Notes under the pieces: model-generated
The model's database searches: none
The model's input: only the letters and a program-made list of their open reading frames with translations
Told to the model about the DNA's origin: nothing
Source of the DNA: Gymnorhina tibicen
Lineage: Eukaryota; Chordata; Aves; Passeriformes; Artamidae
Reading direction: 5' to 3'
Assembly (NCBI GenBank): GCA_013399875.1
Contig: VXAZ01003260.1
Coordinates: 372,001-436,000, forward strand
Length of the DNA: 64,000 nucleotides
Made by a program: the position numbers and the translations under genes
Part shown: positions 11,017 to 24,200 of the stretch, in pieces
How positions within the stretch are numbered: the first letter of the stretch is position 1
Layout of the letters: each line of letters starts with the position of its first letter

Positions 11017-14000
11017 AAGGCTAAGCTAAACCTTTAAGCTTTTACTTACCTGGTTATCTGCCCTATCTTTTCGTCTTGTTCTTTTTGCTTTTACAGGCTA
11101 GTCAAAATAAGATACCTAAGATTTATACATAACTCTTGGGCTTTTTCCCAACCTTAAATTCAAGCTTCTTTTCTCCACTGTTAAACATCTCCAAGGTATT
11201 ATCCTGTTTATATCATCATCTCTGTCAAGAATTAATGTGTTCCTGTTCTCTCTGACCTAATCCACTAGATTTATCCCACATAAAGTGCAACTGAAAAAAT
11301 TAAAATCTCCCTGTTCAAAGGAACCAAGAGCTCTTTCTTTTATTTCAGAAAAAGCCTTTGATCTAATGAACTGAACTCTTTGAAAAAGTTTGCATGGGGT
11401 CAAAACTTCCAAGCAGGAGTGGAATGGTTTTGTTTTATTGCAATTGACCCAGTCAACATAAAGAAATAACAATAGAGACCCACAGAGCCTGTTTTTGCCA
11501 CTGGTAATAACAACACAATAGAATAGGAATATTTTCTCTATGAATATCGCAATATATGTCACTGAGCTGTAGACAACCTTTTCTAAAAATCAAGTAATTC
11601 TAGCGGATCTTAGCAAAATGTGAGATTCATCGTGATAAATTCATAATGTCACATATTAAATCAAAATACCATAGTACATATTTTGCAGACTGGAAGTACA
11701 GCTGAGAGGCAGAAGGAAATAGAAGACTTGGGAATTAGAGTTAATGAGGAAGAAAATAAAACTTCCTGTGCAGCAAAATGAGTCCTTGAGATTCTCTCTG
11801 GCTTCCTGGAAACCAGGAATTCCAGTAAAGAATACAGATTAAGGATGAGCAGCTTGAGTATGTGTTTCAGACAGACATATCTTAGCAACCGTGATTTTTA
11901 AGGAAAAAACATTAAACTGGATCAAAAGTGCAGTGAGTTTTGACAACTTAAATGAATATTTTTTTATGACACAAGGTTTAAATCACTTGTTTAAAAAAAG
12001 CCAGACCATAGTGGAAAAGTTTGTGAATGACTGAATCAATAAAAAGAAGAGTGTTTTGTTAAAATGCCATCTTCCTAAATAAGCTGCCGGAAGTAGGATG
12101 GGCAAACGTATTAACAACTGAGGGAACACATCTGAAGTCATATTTCAAGGGACAACAAATTTCCTCACTTGTCTGTTAGTCTTGCTGTGTGTTGCTAACA
12201 CCTGGGAAGGCACTTAGTCACTCTGAATATATTTTAGAGGGAATACTGCTGAAGTAACAGATATTAGAGGTGTTTATCCCAGTACAAATGAAAATCTGTG
12301 AGGTAGCTTGGTTTATGAATAACAGCACCCAGAATGACTGTTATAAAATTTCTGTTTGTAATGCAATAAAGACTACATATAAATGTAATCATTTTATATA
12401 AGGAAAATGGGTTTGCTTTGTTTTCTTGAAGATCATTACATTAAAAGTATTTTAAGTGAAAAAAAAAAAAAGAACAGGGGAATGATCAGTTGTAATCAGT
12501 GAGGGGAAAGTAGCCCTAATGTTCAAATAAAAGCTGGAATTTCAGCAGGCTTCTCTGTAACAGCTCAGCACATTGAAAAATCCTGCTAGGTTGCCTGTAG
12601 CACTACAGATAACAAGCAAAAATATCACATATTTATATATATCTATCTATACAGACATACACACACACATATTTATAGGTCATCATGGCATGCTAAGCAA
12701 AGTTACAGAATTTCATCAGAGAATAAAGAATTCTTCCTGTGGTCAAGCCTTGAAAATAATCTTCCTAATTCATTCCCCCCCCCATTTTAATTATTATCCA
12801 TTTTTTACAGTCCTATATGGAATCAGTAACAGTGTCTTTATGTTAAATGATTTAGTGTCCAGATCTCCTGCTGCTGTTAAACATAATAGTGAAATTTCAA
12901 ATAGCAGCATCTAATTTGTGTGCAAGTAGAGTGTGATTTAGTAAGCTATTTTTAGTGGTCAGTTCAATGTTTACCCTATATGCAGATACCCAGGTTCAAA
13001 CATTTTCAACCACATTTTATTTCTTTGCAGGCGACTGTGGGGAGGAAAGGGCAGCTGAATAAGATATCATCTACCATTTCATATCTGTCCAGGGTTTTCT
13101 TTCCTGAAACTCATAAAGGTACTGCTGCCAGTCTTTTGAAAATTCCCACCTCCCAGGTTTCAGGATTGTCAGGGAATTTATTGTCAACCATTCTGATGTG
13201 CTGTTGTTCACAAACCTTTCATAATGAAATGTATCTTTTTTATCACTACAGTGTGGTTCTTCCAACTCTGTGATTTTGCAAGGAGAAAAAACTTCAGGGC
13301 AAATAAACTGGCAGAGCTCGGGAAGGAGATCAGTATCTGGTTAGCATTATATTTTAGATGCTTTTCTGTTGAAACTGCTTTGCCCTTTTTCAGATCTGAT
13401 CACAAGTTCCCAGTACATAACAGCTCTCTGAAAAAGGCCTGCATTTATACAGGAGTTTGTCCAGGACACGGTCAGGCCGTTTCATCACTGAGGGGTTCTC
13501 TGAGAAGGATAAGTTACCGAACAAGGCAATGACTCACCGAGAAGCATTTTAGTGATGATCAGTTTCAACTATGTTTTGGAAGACAAGGACAGTGTTTGTC
13601 AATCTGTTTAAAGAGCTTCCCAGAGAGAAGTTTAATGCATTTGTGGGAATCAAGTTTCTGTTTTCACAAGTAAACACTGTAAATCAGGGACACAAAGCCA
13701 CAGAAAGTGAGAAATAAATAGGTACATTATACTTCAAATTATGGGGTTGAAATTTCCACATCACCTAGAAAATAATAATTTTATTTAATGGACATATTAC
13801 TGAAGATAATAAAGATTTTTTACCCTAGAATTACTGCTTCTGTCATTGGTATGTGTGAACAGTGAGTGTCTGTCAAATGTTAGTCTTTCTTTCTTCCAGA
13901 CAAATCCTACTGGCCATCTCAAAGTGTAATAAGGATAAAATCTTGAAAAAGGATTTCCAAATTTTTTGGCAGCCTTTTAAAATTATGTACTCTGAAGTTT

Positions 14001-17000
14001 ATATCTTCAGCCGCCTCCTCAAGAAAGATCATTCAGGTAGCACGGGGGCTGAACCTACATAGAACAACTTGCACAATAATGTGTAGCTGCTTTGGAAGAA
14101 ATTATTTCCCTTTGCAATAGGTCCAGCAGTTTTCCTGGGGAAGCCGTATGCTTTTGGACTGGTATGTTAGTCTTCCAGAGACAGATTTCTGTGTCTTTCT
14201 CTGTATTTGCATGGCTTTTAATTACTGTCTCTTTCCTTCTAGGTTTCCTCAGAAATCCTCCTGACTTGTTTGGCTTTTTCCTTCATCTGTGCTAAGAAAT
14301 ATAAGCAAACTGAAGCAAGGAATGTTTGTTCCTCTGTTTTCAAGAGAGGGGAGGCTGTAGATTATGACAAATCTCTCTATCCAGAAAGGCCAATAAAAAA
14401 GGGACCCAAACTCTTCTTTTCTTCTGTGTTCAGCCAACTGGGTGACACAGGCTCTCTGGGAAGGAAAGAGTGATAGGTGTAGGAGGTGGGAGAAGGGCAA
14501 ACGTGCTGTTGAGTAGGTTGGGCTGTTTCACAGCTAGAGCCACAGCTTTTTTCAACAGGAGAGAGCTCTAAATGCATTAGCGAGCCATTTGGTTCAGAGA
14601 AAATAAAAGATGTGAAAAAATAAAAGAGAAAAACCACCCCCCCCTGCTTCTTTCACATTTGAACACACTGGATTTTCATTATAATCCATTAACCTACTCA
14701 TAGCCTTTCATTAGAGCCCTTGGGAGACTGGAATATTTTTGGCAATGTACTGTTATGAAAAATACAAGTTAAAAACCCACATAACTTCCCCCTTCCCAGA
14801 AACTGGAGCGGTCATAGAGAAATTTAAATCTTTTCTCTGGGCATACCAAGAAGAGTGTGAAATTGCATGAACATCAGATATGTTTCATTCCATATTTGCA
14901 TGGCTTTTGTGAAGAATAAAAAAATCCCCCATAATTTTGCCATAATTTGTCCACGTAGTTAGTACGCAGTACATAAGGCACACACAGTCTTTTAAATATG
15001 TGTAATTAGGAAAAAAGTACTTATAGGCTGGGAGACATAATGCACTTTTAGTTTGGAAGGTAGTTCAAAAAATAGGCAGGATTAAACACTGTTTGAAGTG
15101 GTAAATTCTGATTACCACAGAACTATTCCCTTAGTTTCACTGAAGGCATCTGGAGTGTAAAACAAGAACTTTCTGGTCTTTCTAGTTTACGTGGTAGCAC
15201 GTTGTTTTCCAGGTTCAGCCTGAGTCGCTGCTATGATGCTTTACATCATTTGATGTAATATTTTATAAAGCACCTACAAAATGTCCATTTAATTACCTAA
15301 GCTACCATCTTCTTAACTACTGTCAGGGATGACACCAAAGGTGGTTGTGATTAACTGTGTGACAAGCACTACCATCCATATTGCTCTCAGCAGTTTTTTA
15401 AACAGTTTTTGAAATACAGAGTTCTGAAGTCTACAATCAAAACCTCTAAAAAGTGGACAATAATTTTCCCTGAATTTTTGCTAGACTTCTTAATAGGTCA
15501 TCACTATCCCACAGACCCTTTAAGAAAACACATTAAGTATCCCTATTCCCATTTCTGTGCATTAATCTAAGCAAGGACAAATTTTTTTTTTTTACAAAAT
15601 ACTCCCTCCCAGATACCTGTTTGAAGGCCATAAATTTGACTTGGAAAAGATGCTGCAAATTTGTGGAGGAAGTAAAATTGGAAACACTTTCAATTTTACA
15701 TGTAATAGGTGACATTTTACCTCTGCTGAAATAATTCTGATTTCTCTTGTGGAAACTGGATTTTCTAAATTTAATACTGAGAGCTTGTACTGTTTAATAT
15801 GCAAACTATGGATGTTCAATGTTTTACCAGCAGATTATGTTTGTGCCATTGCATAGGCACTGTAAAAATATAGTAAAAGATACCTGAAAGACATTAGAGC
15901 ACTGGTACCACAAATTATGCAAATTATGGCTTTAAAATACTGTATTCAAAGCTTTGTTTTTGCTTGAAATTCACCTCTTATTAACTAAATTAACACATTT
16001 TGCTTTATGGTCGTTGGTTAAGAATGATACCTTTTAACTGTTTCAGCTCTGAAGTGTGTTTTGGCCACATTTAGAGAAATCAATGGTGAAAATATGTTGG
16101 TAGGAAGTCTCAGATAGAAATATGCCCTATTTTTTCTATTCAGTTATTTGTTGTAGCTGAGAGATGCTATACAAATAAATTATCAGAACCTATATCTTGT
16201 TGCAGCAATATTCTATCCTTCTTTCTAATAGCTTTTTTTATAATTTCCAACAGCTCTTTGTGAGTTCAGAATTGTTAGTATCAGCTGCCGGGTGAGAAAA
16301 TTTCATTTATTTTCCACAAGGTGGCACGTAAGAATCAGTCTGTGTTTTAATTAATGTAATTCAGTTAATGTACACTTGGTAAATGTCAAATGCATGCGCG
16401 AACTCAGTGAAGAAGGAATAGGTTCCTATTGTGTAGTGTAAGTGGCTATTTAAATGCAGCACAGCAAATGCTGCTCTATCACTTGCTGAATTATGGAGTT
16501 GTAGAATATTCTTATTGTAGAATAACTTATCAAAATAAAATCTAACCTAAGCGTGTCACAGTTACTTGTATCATGAAATGAGATTAAAAACTGATTCACA
16601 TAATGAGATCCCATGGAATTGTCCAGGAATTAACTTAGGAGAAATTATTTATTCATGATTCAGTATGATTTATTCATGCTTACATTTTATGAAAGACAAA
16701 CATCAGTATCAATATGTTTCCCTAATGTAGATAAATAATTTTTAAAGTGAGCATTTAGTTATTAAAAACTCTTCATACAGTCATTTAATTTGTGAGTTAC
16801 CATGCAGCTTCTGTGCTTGAGAACTTCCTAATCAAACCAAGAAATAGTTCTCATCCAAGTTGCCATCCAAGCAGAAACTAGTCAAGACATTGCATATCTA
16901 ACAGTGTTAAGCTAATGAGTGGTTTCTTCTGGTGCTGGAGATCTCCACATATTCTAAATTTCTTAGTATTACAGTAAAAGAAATAAAATTTGCTGATCTA

Positions 17001-17860
17001 CCACCAAAAAGTTGCTACTATGGTATTTTTCGCATCTCATTTAGATACTGAGTGCACAATAAATCTGAGAAACTCTGTGCTTATAACAGATTTTGAGCAA
17101 AAGAGACTTTTGACATCCAAAACCAGGCACTGATCTATACAGTCAATAGTAAACTTTAGGCCCTGACAAATCCTACCAAGAAAGAAAATGGCATTTTTAC
17201 CAGACTGCGAACACTGTACACAAGGCATCTAATTTTGCAATTACTCTGCAGTGGATCTCTGTCTCTTTCTACAAATGTGAAATACAATCTAGCAGTATAT
17301 AGCAATGTTCTCAGGTCCATATCAAAGACATATTATTGCCATCTGCTATGAAATGTTCCCTGAAAAATCTCACCTTTTAAATTTTATTACCCAGAAATAT
17401 TGTTTTCCCATGGGTGGTGGAAGAGCAACATAATTTTACATGGGTGGGGGACATCTATATCATATCTATAGATATAATCTATATATTTTATATATGGTAC
17501 TTTAAATTAGCAAAAAGGATGAGTAGGAAGGAAAAAAAACCCCAACATGTCTTTGATGACCAAATTCTAAATTCAGGGTCATTATCATAAGTAACAGACC
17601 TAAGTAGCATTTTGTCTGAAATGCTTAGCATTCTTAACCCAGGAGAATGTGGATAGTGAATTGTTGAACTTGATCCTTGATCTGAGGTTGATCATCTCTA
17701 TAACTGATTATCACTGAAATTAATCCTTTTTCAACTAAAATTCTCAGAGGGCCACAGAGGTGTCTCTGTGCTTGAGGCCTTGAAGGAAAGCACGTTTCAA
17801 GTTTGCTATTGGGATTTCCCCTATGTTTCTGTACAGAAGAAAATAACATTCAAAGTTCCT
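11017..17860. other. Long unique AT-rich stretch, no gene seen
   Basis: No interspersed repeat family or gene is recognised. It holds small simple repeats, given separately where notable, and an A13 tract at 12459-12471. A strong-looking splice acceptor ('atttctttgcag', ending at 13030) precedes an open plus-strand stretch to about 13273, but the product is not recognised and a chance origin is likely. Confidence 0.4.
12631..12676. repeat. Compound TA / TCTA / CA microsatellite
   Basis: A mixed simple repeat: ATTTATATATAT, then ATCTATCTAT, then ACACACACAT. It is short and imperfect. Confidence 0.75.
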
Positions 17861-17861
17861 A

Positions 17862-17910
17862 CATTTTAGGAAACAAAATTCCCCCCCATTTTAGGAAACA
17901 AACTTTCCAG
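17862..17910. repeat. Two copies of a 25-bp tandem unit
   Basis: The 16-mer CATTTTAGGAAACAAA occurs at 17862-17877 and again at 17887-17902, a 25-bp period. The spacer is C-rich (a run of seven C). It is a small local duplication. Confidence 0.8.
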
Positions 17911-20900
17911 GCAGCTTAGAAGAGAAGACAGGAGATGATAGAGGGATAATCAAGCAATTGAGAACTGTAATGAGCTCAGGCATCGTGCACGGACTTCTAC
18001 ATACAGTGATAGTGGATAGTCTTGTGCAAAGTGCAGCTGCTGATCTGCTGGCATTAGAGATCTGGAGACACTTGCCTCCCTACCCAAGCACATCACATTG
18101 ACAGCTGAAGGGCAGTTAGCAGCACTGGTGACAGAAGGATTTATAATTTTATGCCTGTGATGACTGATGCTTGCCATTTTTCACTAGAATTGCTCCCTTA
18201 AGCTGTGATACAGAATTCAAGCATCAGTTATTTTTTTCTTCTGAAAGAACTACTGCTGCAACCACTGCCATGTGCCCACTCGCACTTCTGGAGGTGAAGA
18301 GTTACTGAATTTGTTTCTACTGGTGGAAGACTCCACTTGATTTTTATTTTGAGGCACCAGCTCATTCACTAGCTGCCTTAAGATGTTTGCAACTTTAAAA
18401 AGTGAAGTAAGAACTATCAGGGGTTGTGGTTTTAACCCCTTATTTCCTCACTTTCCCTGTGCACAACAGCCTGAAGCTGGGGCAGCAGAGGTGTGAGATA
18501 CAGCAGAGCATGGACTGGCTGTTTTTAAAGCTCTTTCTCAACGGTATGCCAGCTGCACGTGCCTCCTTGGAATACTTTCACTGCAATGACTTTGTACCTT
18601 CCTTGAATCAAAGGAAGAGTCACTTTCCTCTTACTATTACTAAAACAATTCCAAATTATTGAGCCCCAAAAGGATTGGCTAGTGTGCAAAGCAGCTCGCT
18701 AGCTTTCTGAAAAATTGCAATTATCAGTAGTTAAGTAAATAAGCCAACCATAAGATGTTCTTGAGTTGCTGCAAGACAGGTTTTGTAACTTTATCAACAC
18801 TGTTTTGCAATCTATATGAAGGATTCCCATTCACTTAATGATTATTCCAAACTAATTTCAACTAGAATTATGCTAATAAATACAAAAGTGTAGAAGTCTA
18901 GTTAATTTAATTCGCTGAAAATGTTATAACATTCTTATGGTAATATCAAAATATTTGAAACAATATTATCCATTTACATGCTGAGAAAGAAATCCAGCAT
19001 TGCAATTGAACCGACTATTTATAATTAAATAGAAGTAAATTATGCTGAATACAATTTAGGTGACAAACACTTAAGTGACTGAAAGTGTTTTTGAAATTTC
19101 TGTCTCTGTGCAAAAAGAAAAATGTTTTATTCTTAATAGCAGTTGTTACTCAGAGGATGTATAATAAGAATGTAAACAAGCTGACTACTTTGCACTTCAT
19201 TATTGCTGTGAACATGGCCCCAAAGCAAAACAAATGTTGTTGACACACTCCCCTGAGTTTATTCATTAAACAAGCTGACTTTTTTCTGCTTTGAGGAGAC
19301 ATATCAGCAGACTGAAATGTCACATCCTCAAACACGGTACATATAGATAATGTCAGTGATGTCAGAGAATTACGTTACTGCTAACCCACCAAAACTTTAG
19401 TAGAAAAGTGAGGTTTCAGTAAAATCAATTTTGATTCTCTCAGCCTTTTCAGTAGTGTTAGTCCTATTCATACCTTTGTAATTGATTTGAAGTGTCACTA
19501 GGACCATACCTGCGGAAATGCCTCCCAAATCAGATTTATCTTTCTTGATGTGCAAAAGGCAAAGTTAGAATGTTTGTTCTTAATAAGATAGCCTTCTCTT
19601 GACATACAGCATAGCTGTAGATTTCTGTCTTCACATTGCTAGTCTGTTTCCTCTGTGGTCCATCTCAAAATATCTTCACCTTTCTTTCATGTATCATCAG
19701 GCTTTGGCAAGGTGCTGGAATAGGAATTCTGTGACTTTTCCTCTTACTGCATTTGCTACATCTGCATTTGATTTTTGTTTGTCTCTGTAATACCAAGATG
19801 CTTGAATGGATGCCACTTTGTGAGGTCTATCCATATCTCCTGTGATTCTCACTGTGTCACCCTGAAAACATTTGCTGGAATTTAACTAAGTCTAAAACTA
19901 AAACAGGATTTTAGAAAAATTTTATTGGGTTAAACCACATTTTTGTATTTAAGAATTCATGTCCCTGGTCACTCAGAGAAGAAAATTATATTGAAATAAT
20001 ATAATGCCTGCCATGGTATCAGGATCTGAAGCTGGTTTTTCTCTGTCTTTGATATTGATTAAATAGTTTCTAGTAGTTCCCAGTCATGCATTTACTGAGT
20101 ACATATAATGAGTTTTTAATAAAGTTCAGTGTGTTCATAATGGCAGAGGCTGTAAAACTGATATATCGAGCCAAACCTTATTTTGGTGGACTGGCTGTGG
20201 GGATTATTAGGGATACAGCTTTCTTTTTTTCCAACCAGTACTACTAAATCAACAACACAGAAATTCTCCATTTCAGTAATTGCACATTTCTGCCTCCTGT
20301 TGATATACTCACTTTTGTTTTTCTTAGCCTTGTATACGTTCACATGACGGTCAGTGGAAGTAACTGGTCACATCATTCTGTACATTTCAGCTGGAGGAAA
20401 ATGTGTGTATTAGAAAAGGAGATTCTCAGAATAAAGGGTTCAAATTGCCTCTTCCACATACCTGTATCTGAGCCCTTATAAATCCTTCTTATAAGGGCTG
20501 AGCTCTCCCCTCCTTTAAGTGATCTTTTTCACTCAGGCTTGGGTTGGCATCCATCTCATCCAGTCAAGTCTACAGACTACAGGCAAACATCTGAGCTACT
20601 ACCTCAAACTCCCAAGTGTTGTCAAAGGAGAATAACAACAATTTCCTAAGCCAAATCTCGCAAGTTTCAGATGGTTGTATTAGAAAGAAATAAGGTATGC
20701 CATTACCAAGCTGATTTCTCTCCCTTGTCTATCAGAGGGATTGCTGATGATACCTCAGATGTGGAAGTCTGCAGGATAGTCTCATCCTTTGTGTCACTAG
20801 CCTACAGCTATGCCTTAACTGTTAAAGAAAGAGAATTGGACATAGTTTTGGGAACTGTAGACCTTTGACTTACCTGACAGTTATACTTGAAGAGTTCATA

Positions 20901-21210
20901 CTTTATTTCTGGGCCAAAGTGAGATCTCAGCACTGCACCACAAGAGCCAGATAGCAGATGCTCCATCAGAAGTGCTGCAGTTTGCCCTCCTAGACTGCCT
21001 CCTGGGGAGAGCTCTCCTGCATATCAGTGCTCTGAGGCTGAACAGATTCAGTGTGTTTTGTCTTGCCCAAATGTAGATGCTGCATCTGAACCAGGCATTC
21101 TTACTGCAAGAGAAGGAAAAAAATAGGCATTTTCAGGACATGATTCCTCAGATCTAGTTATGTTTTTACCCTAGGATGAGACAAATTCCTCAGAGGTGCC
21201 GGTATTTCTC

Positions 21211-21275
21211 CACATAGAAAAGTAGTTCAGCTACTCCACATAGCTAAGTTAGCTCTTCACATAGCTAAGTTGTTC
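21211..21275. repeat. Degenerate short tandem repeat, about 21-bp unit
   Basis: The 14-mer CACATAGCTAAGTT occurs at 21237-21250 and 21258-21271. A related, imperfect unit (CACATAGAAAAGTAGTTCAGCT) lies just upstream. Confidence 0.65.
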
Positions 21276-24200
21276 AGCTCTGAAGGAAGACCTGCATTCC
21301 AGATGTGTCTAGGCAGGTGAGATGAATTCTTCTTACGCAATCTGTGCAATACAGTGAGACATGAATGACATTAGTTTCATTGAAATTCTATTTTTTTGAG
21401 TGTTTGCCTCAGTCTTTTACTACATTTTTGCTTTGCTTTATATGTATCCTCTGAGTCTTGACTCCCTAACATTGCTTCCTCCAGGAATTCCTAAATTCAG
21501 ACAAACCGTAAAAATGTCCTTACTCCATTAATGAGATGCTGTCTCTGGCAATGTAAGCTTTTGAAAAGATGCTACAATCCCCTTCCTGGACAGCACAAGT
21601 CAGAATCCTATTCTTCAGCTGAAAGCTTTGAAAGTAAATCAATCATAAAAACATGGGTATGATTTATTTCTCAGTGATAATTCCTCTACATATGCCAGAT
21701 ATATAACATACTTATTTTTAAGCTTACCAATAACCTCAGTTGTGGCAAATATTCATTAAACATCCCAATGTTGTAGTATTTTTCCTTGATTTAGTGCATT
21801 AAAACTAAGCTATTAGTTTTCTGTGCAATCCATTTTGAATGATGATAACTGTCTTTCTATAAAGACAAATAGCCTTGAAAAACAAGTTTTAGAAATTCTG
21901 TAATGACAAGAAAGATTTGTATCAGTACAGGGGTAATTACGTTTCTTAAAAGCTTTTCCATTCCAGTATCAATTAGGAACATTGTGGCTTTCTTCCACTA
22001 TTTCATAACACTTACCCAGAAGATGGTTTGTCTTTTAAATGCTTTCTGCTGTAGAATTATGTATTTATGATTACAAACCTGAGTGATTAAATTCTAAGAA
22101 TTATCTGGACTCCCTTGATTCTGTGAAAACAAACATGGTAATATATTGAAGCACAGACACTGTGCTCCATTGTAGCTCTCATCTTGACACTTGTAATTTT
22201 CAAAGGTTAAATGTGTAATATGTGAACTTTGTAAAATTCATTTTTTCCTAAATAAACAAATGACCACTATGCAGACAGATGCATTTCCAGAATGAGCTTC
22301 TGTTGTTGTCAAAAGAGGACACTGAATTGCCTGCCATATAAATTGCCATGGAAAGGAAGTCTTTCCAAGCGTATGAAACACAAATATGTATGCAAGCACC
22401 TCTGTGGGTCATAGAACATTATACTTTAAATTAGCAGTGATTTATGGAAGCAGGAGTATGGTTTCACACATGTGTTGTCTTTTTGGAGCCGAATATTACT
22501 TCTTGATTAGTTTTCACCCATATATTTAAGTAGGTCACTAGTCATTATCTATTTATGTTATGCCAGTTCAGAATAAATAACTACTACATTTCATCGATAG
22601 AACTGTATGCTTCAAACACTCTAGAGTAAGATACATGAAAGTACTTATTTATTTGGGGAAGTAAATTATCCATGTCTGATTGAAATGCCAAATGTAAAAT
22701 GGATCACAATTCTGACTGATCTAATTTCTTTAAACACACTGCCGTTCTTAAAGGTGCAACTCCTATTTTTTTACTGTCTGTGTGTGTACACTTAGCCTTT
22801 GCTGGGAGGCAAGCGTAGTGTTTGGTGACTCGATGTTGATTAGAAGCCTAGTTTGGAGGCCTGGAGCCTTCATGCACTCACTACTGACACAGCTCAAAAC
22901 CCAAACCCAGGGTCAAATGTACCCTCAGAGTTTAAAACTTGTAATCCCCACTGTGAGCTGAGCTTGGCAGCTGAGTCTACCTGGGTTTGACATGTAAAGC
23001 AAGCCACAGTGTGGTAACCAGAGGCTACTTTACATCACACCCCCATGTTTTGGGACCCTTCAGGCTCCTTTCACTGTGAATTTTCTCAGCTGTCCTGCTA
23101 AAATGTGTAAAGGCAATACCTGCTTCTCAGCCTCCTCAGCACTCACCTACCACCTTCGAAGCTGTCAAATGCTTATGCTAAAATATGAATACAAATTTGA
23201 CATAATTAAGTTCAACTTAGAGCAATTGTTTTTCTCTTATGTTTTTCTTGGTCTTTGCTTCTTGTGCATGAAGCCTGAAGAAAATCCTTGCTTATCTGAA
23301 AACTAGTGTATCTGCTGATATAACTCAGTGTAATAAAAGACAATATTTTTCCCTTCAACACATACAACTGTTTCAGAGCATCTCCACAGAGTCTTATTTA
23401 AAGTGTTGGCAGGTAGCTGAATCTTAGTGATCACACAGTTACCCGTGTGAAACAGATGAGGAAAATTAGTATTTACCTGACTACTCTCAAAGACTGTCTC
23501 GGAGGTTTGCTAGCTGCCCATACCCTACTTCTACTGCTTTTGGTGGGGCTGTCTGCGTGGTGGCCAGTCCTCTGGACTGGGAGAGCTGTCTTCTGGCACA
23601 GCACATAGCTGAAGGGCACAGATGGGCAACACAAATGAAAAGCACCTTAACAGCTTTCTTTGAACATATACATTAGCAAAATTTAAAACTGAATGAGGTG
23701 AATAACACCCAGATAAAGTGTGATTATGTCACCTCTTGACTTTCTTTCATAACAACCTAAAAAGGGACAAACTGTCCCCGAAAGCAAAGCATGTGATGTG
23801 TTCTCTAGAATTATGGCAATCAACAAGAGACTTAAAGAAGTTCAACTATTTATAACAAAAACACAAGATGAATGTGGTAACCATCATTTCTCATTCCTTT
23901 AAAAGTTTAGTCATGAAGTTATTCAAAAATTCCTGAAGTCATATCTGACCTGAACAGATTTATTTTGTGTCAGAAGCCTCGTACACTCTGCTGCCAATTT
24001 TGTTGTTCATAATATTGCACCTATAGAGCAGCATCTTGCGTCCTTCAGCTTTTAAAAGCAGGCAATTGCAAGATCCATTACCTTAGAGTAAGTGGCAGAT
24101 CTGGATTTCTTCATAATTTGACACGATGAGTTCTTTTTATACCCATGTGAAAAAAATTTAATTTCATGGATGTTTTGACAGTGCCCATCAATTTTTTTCA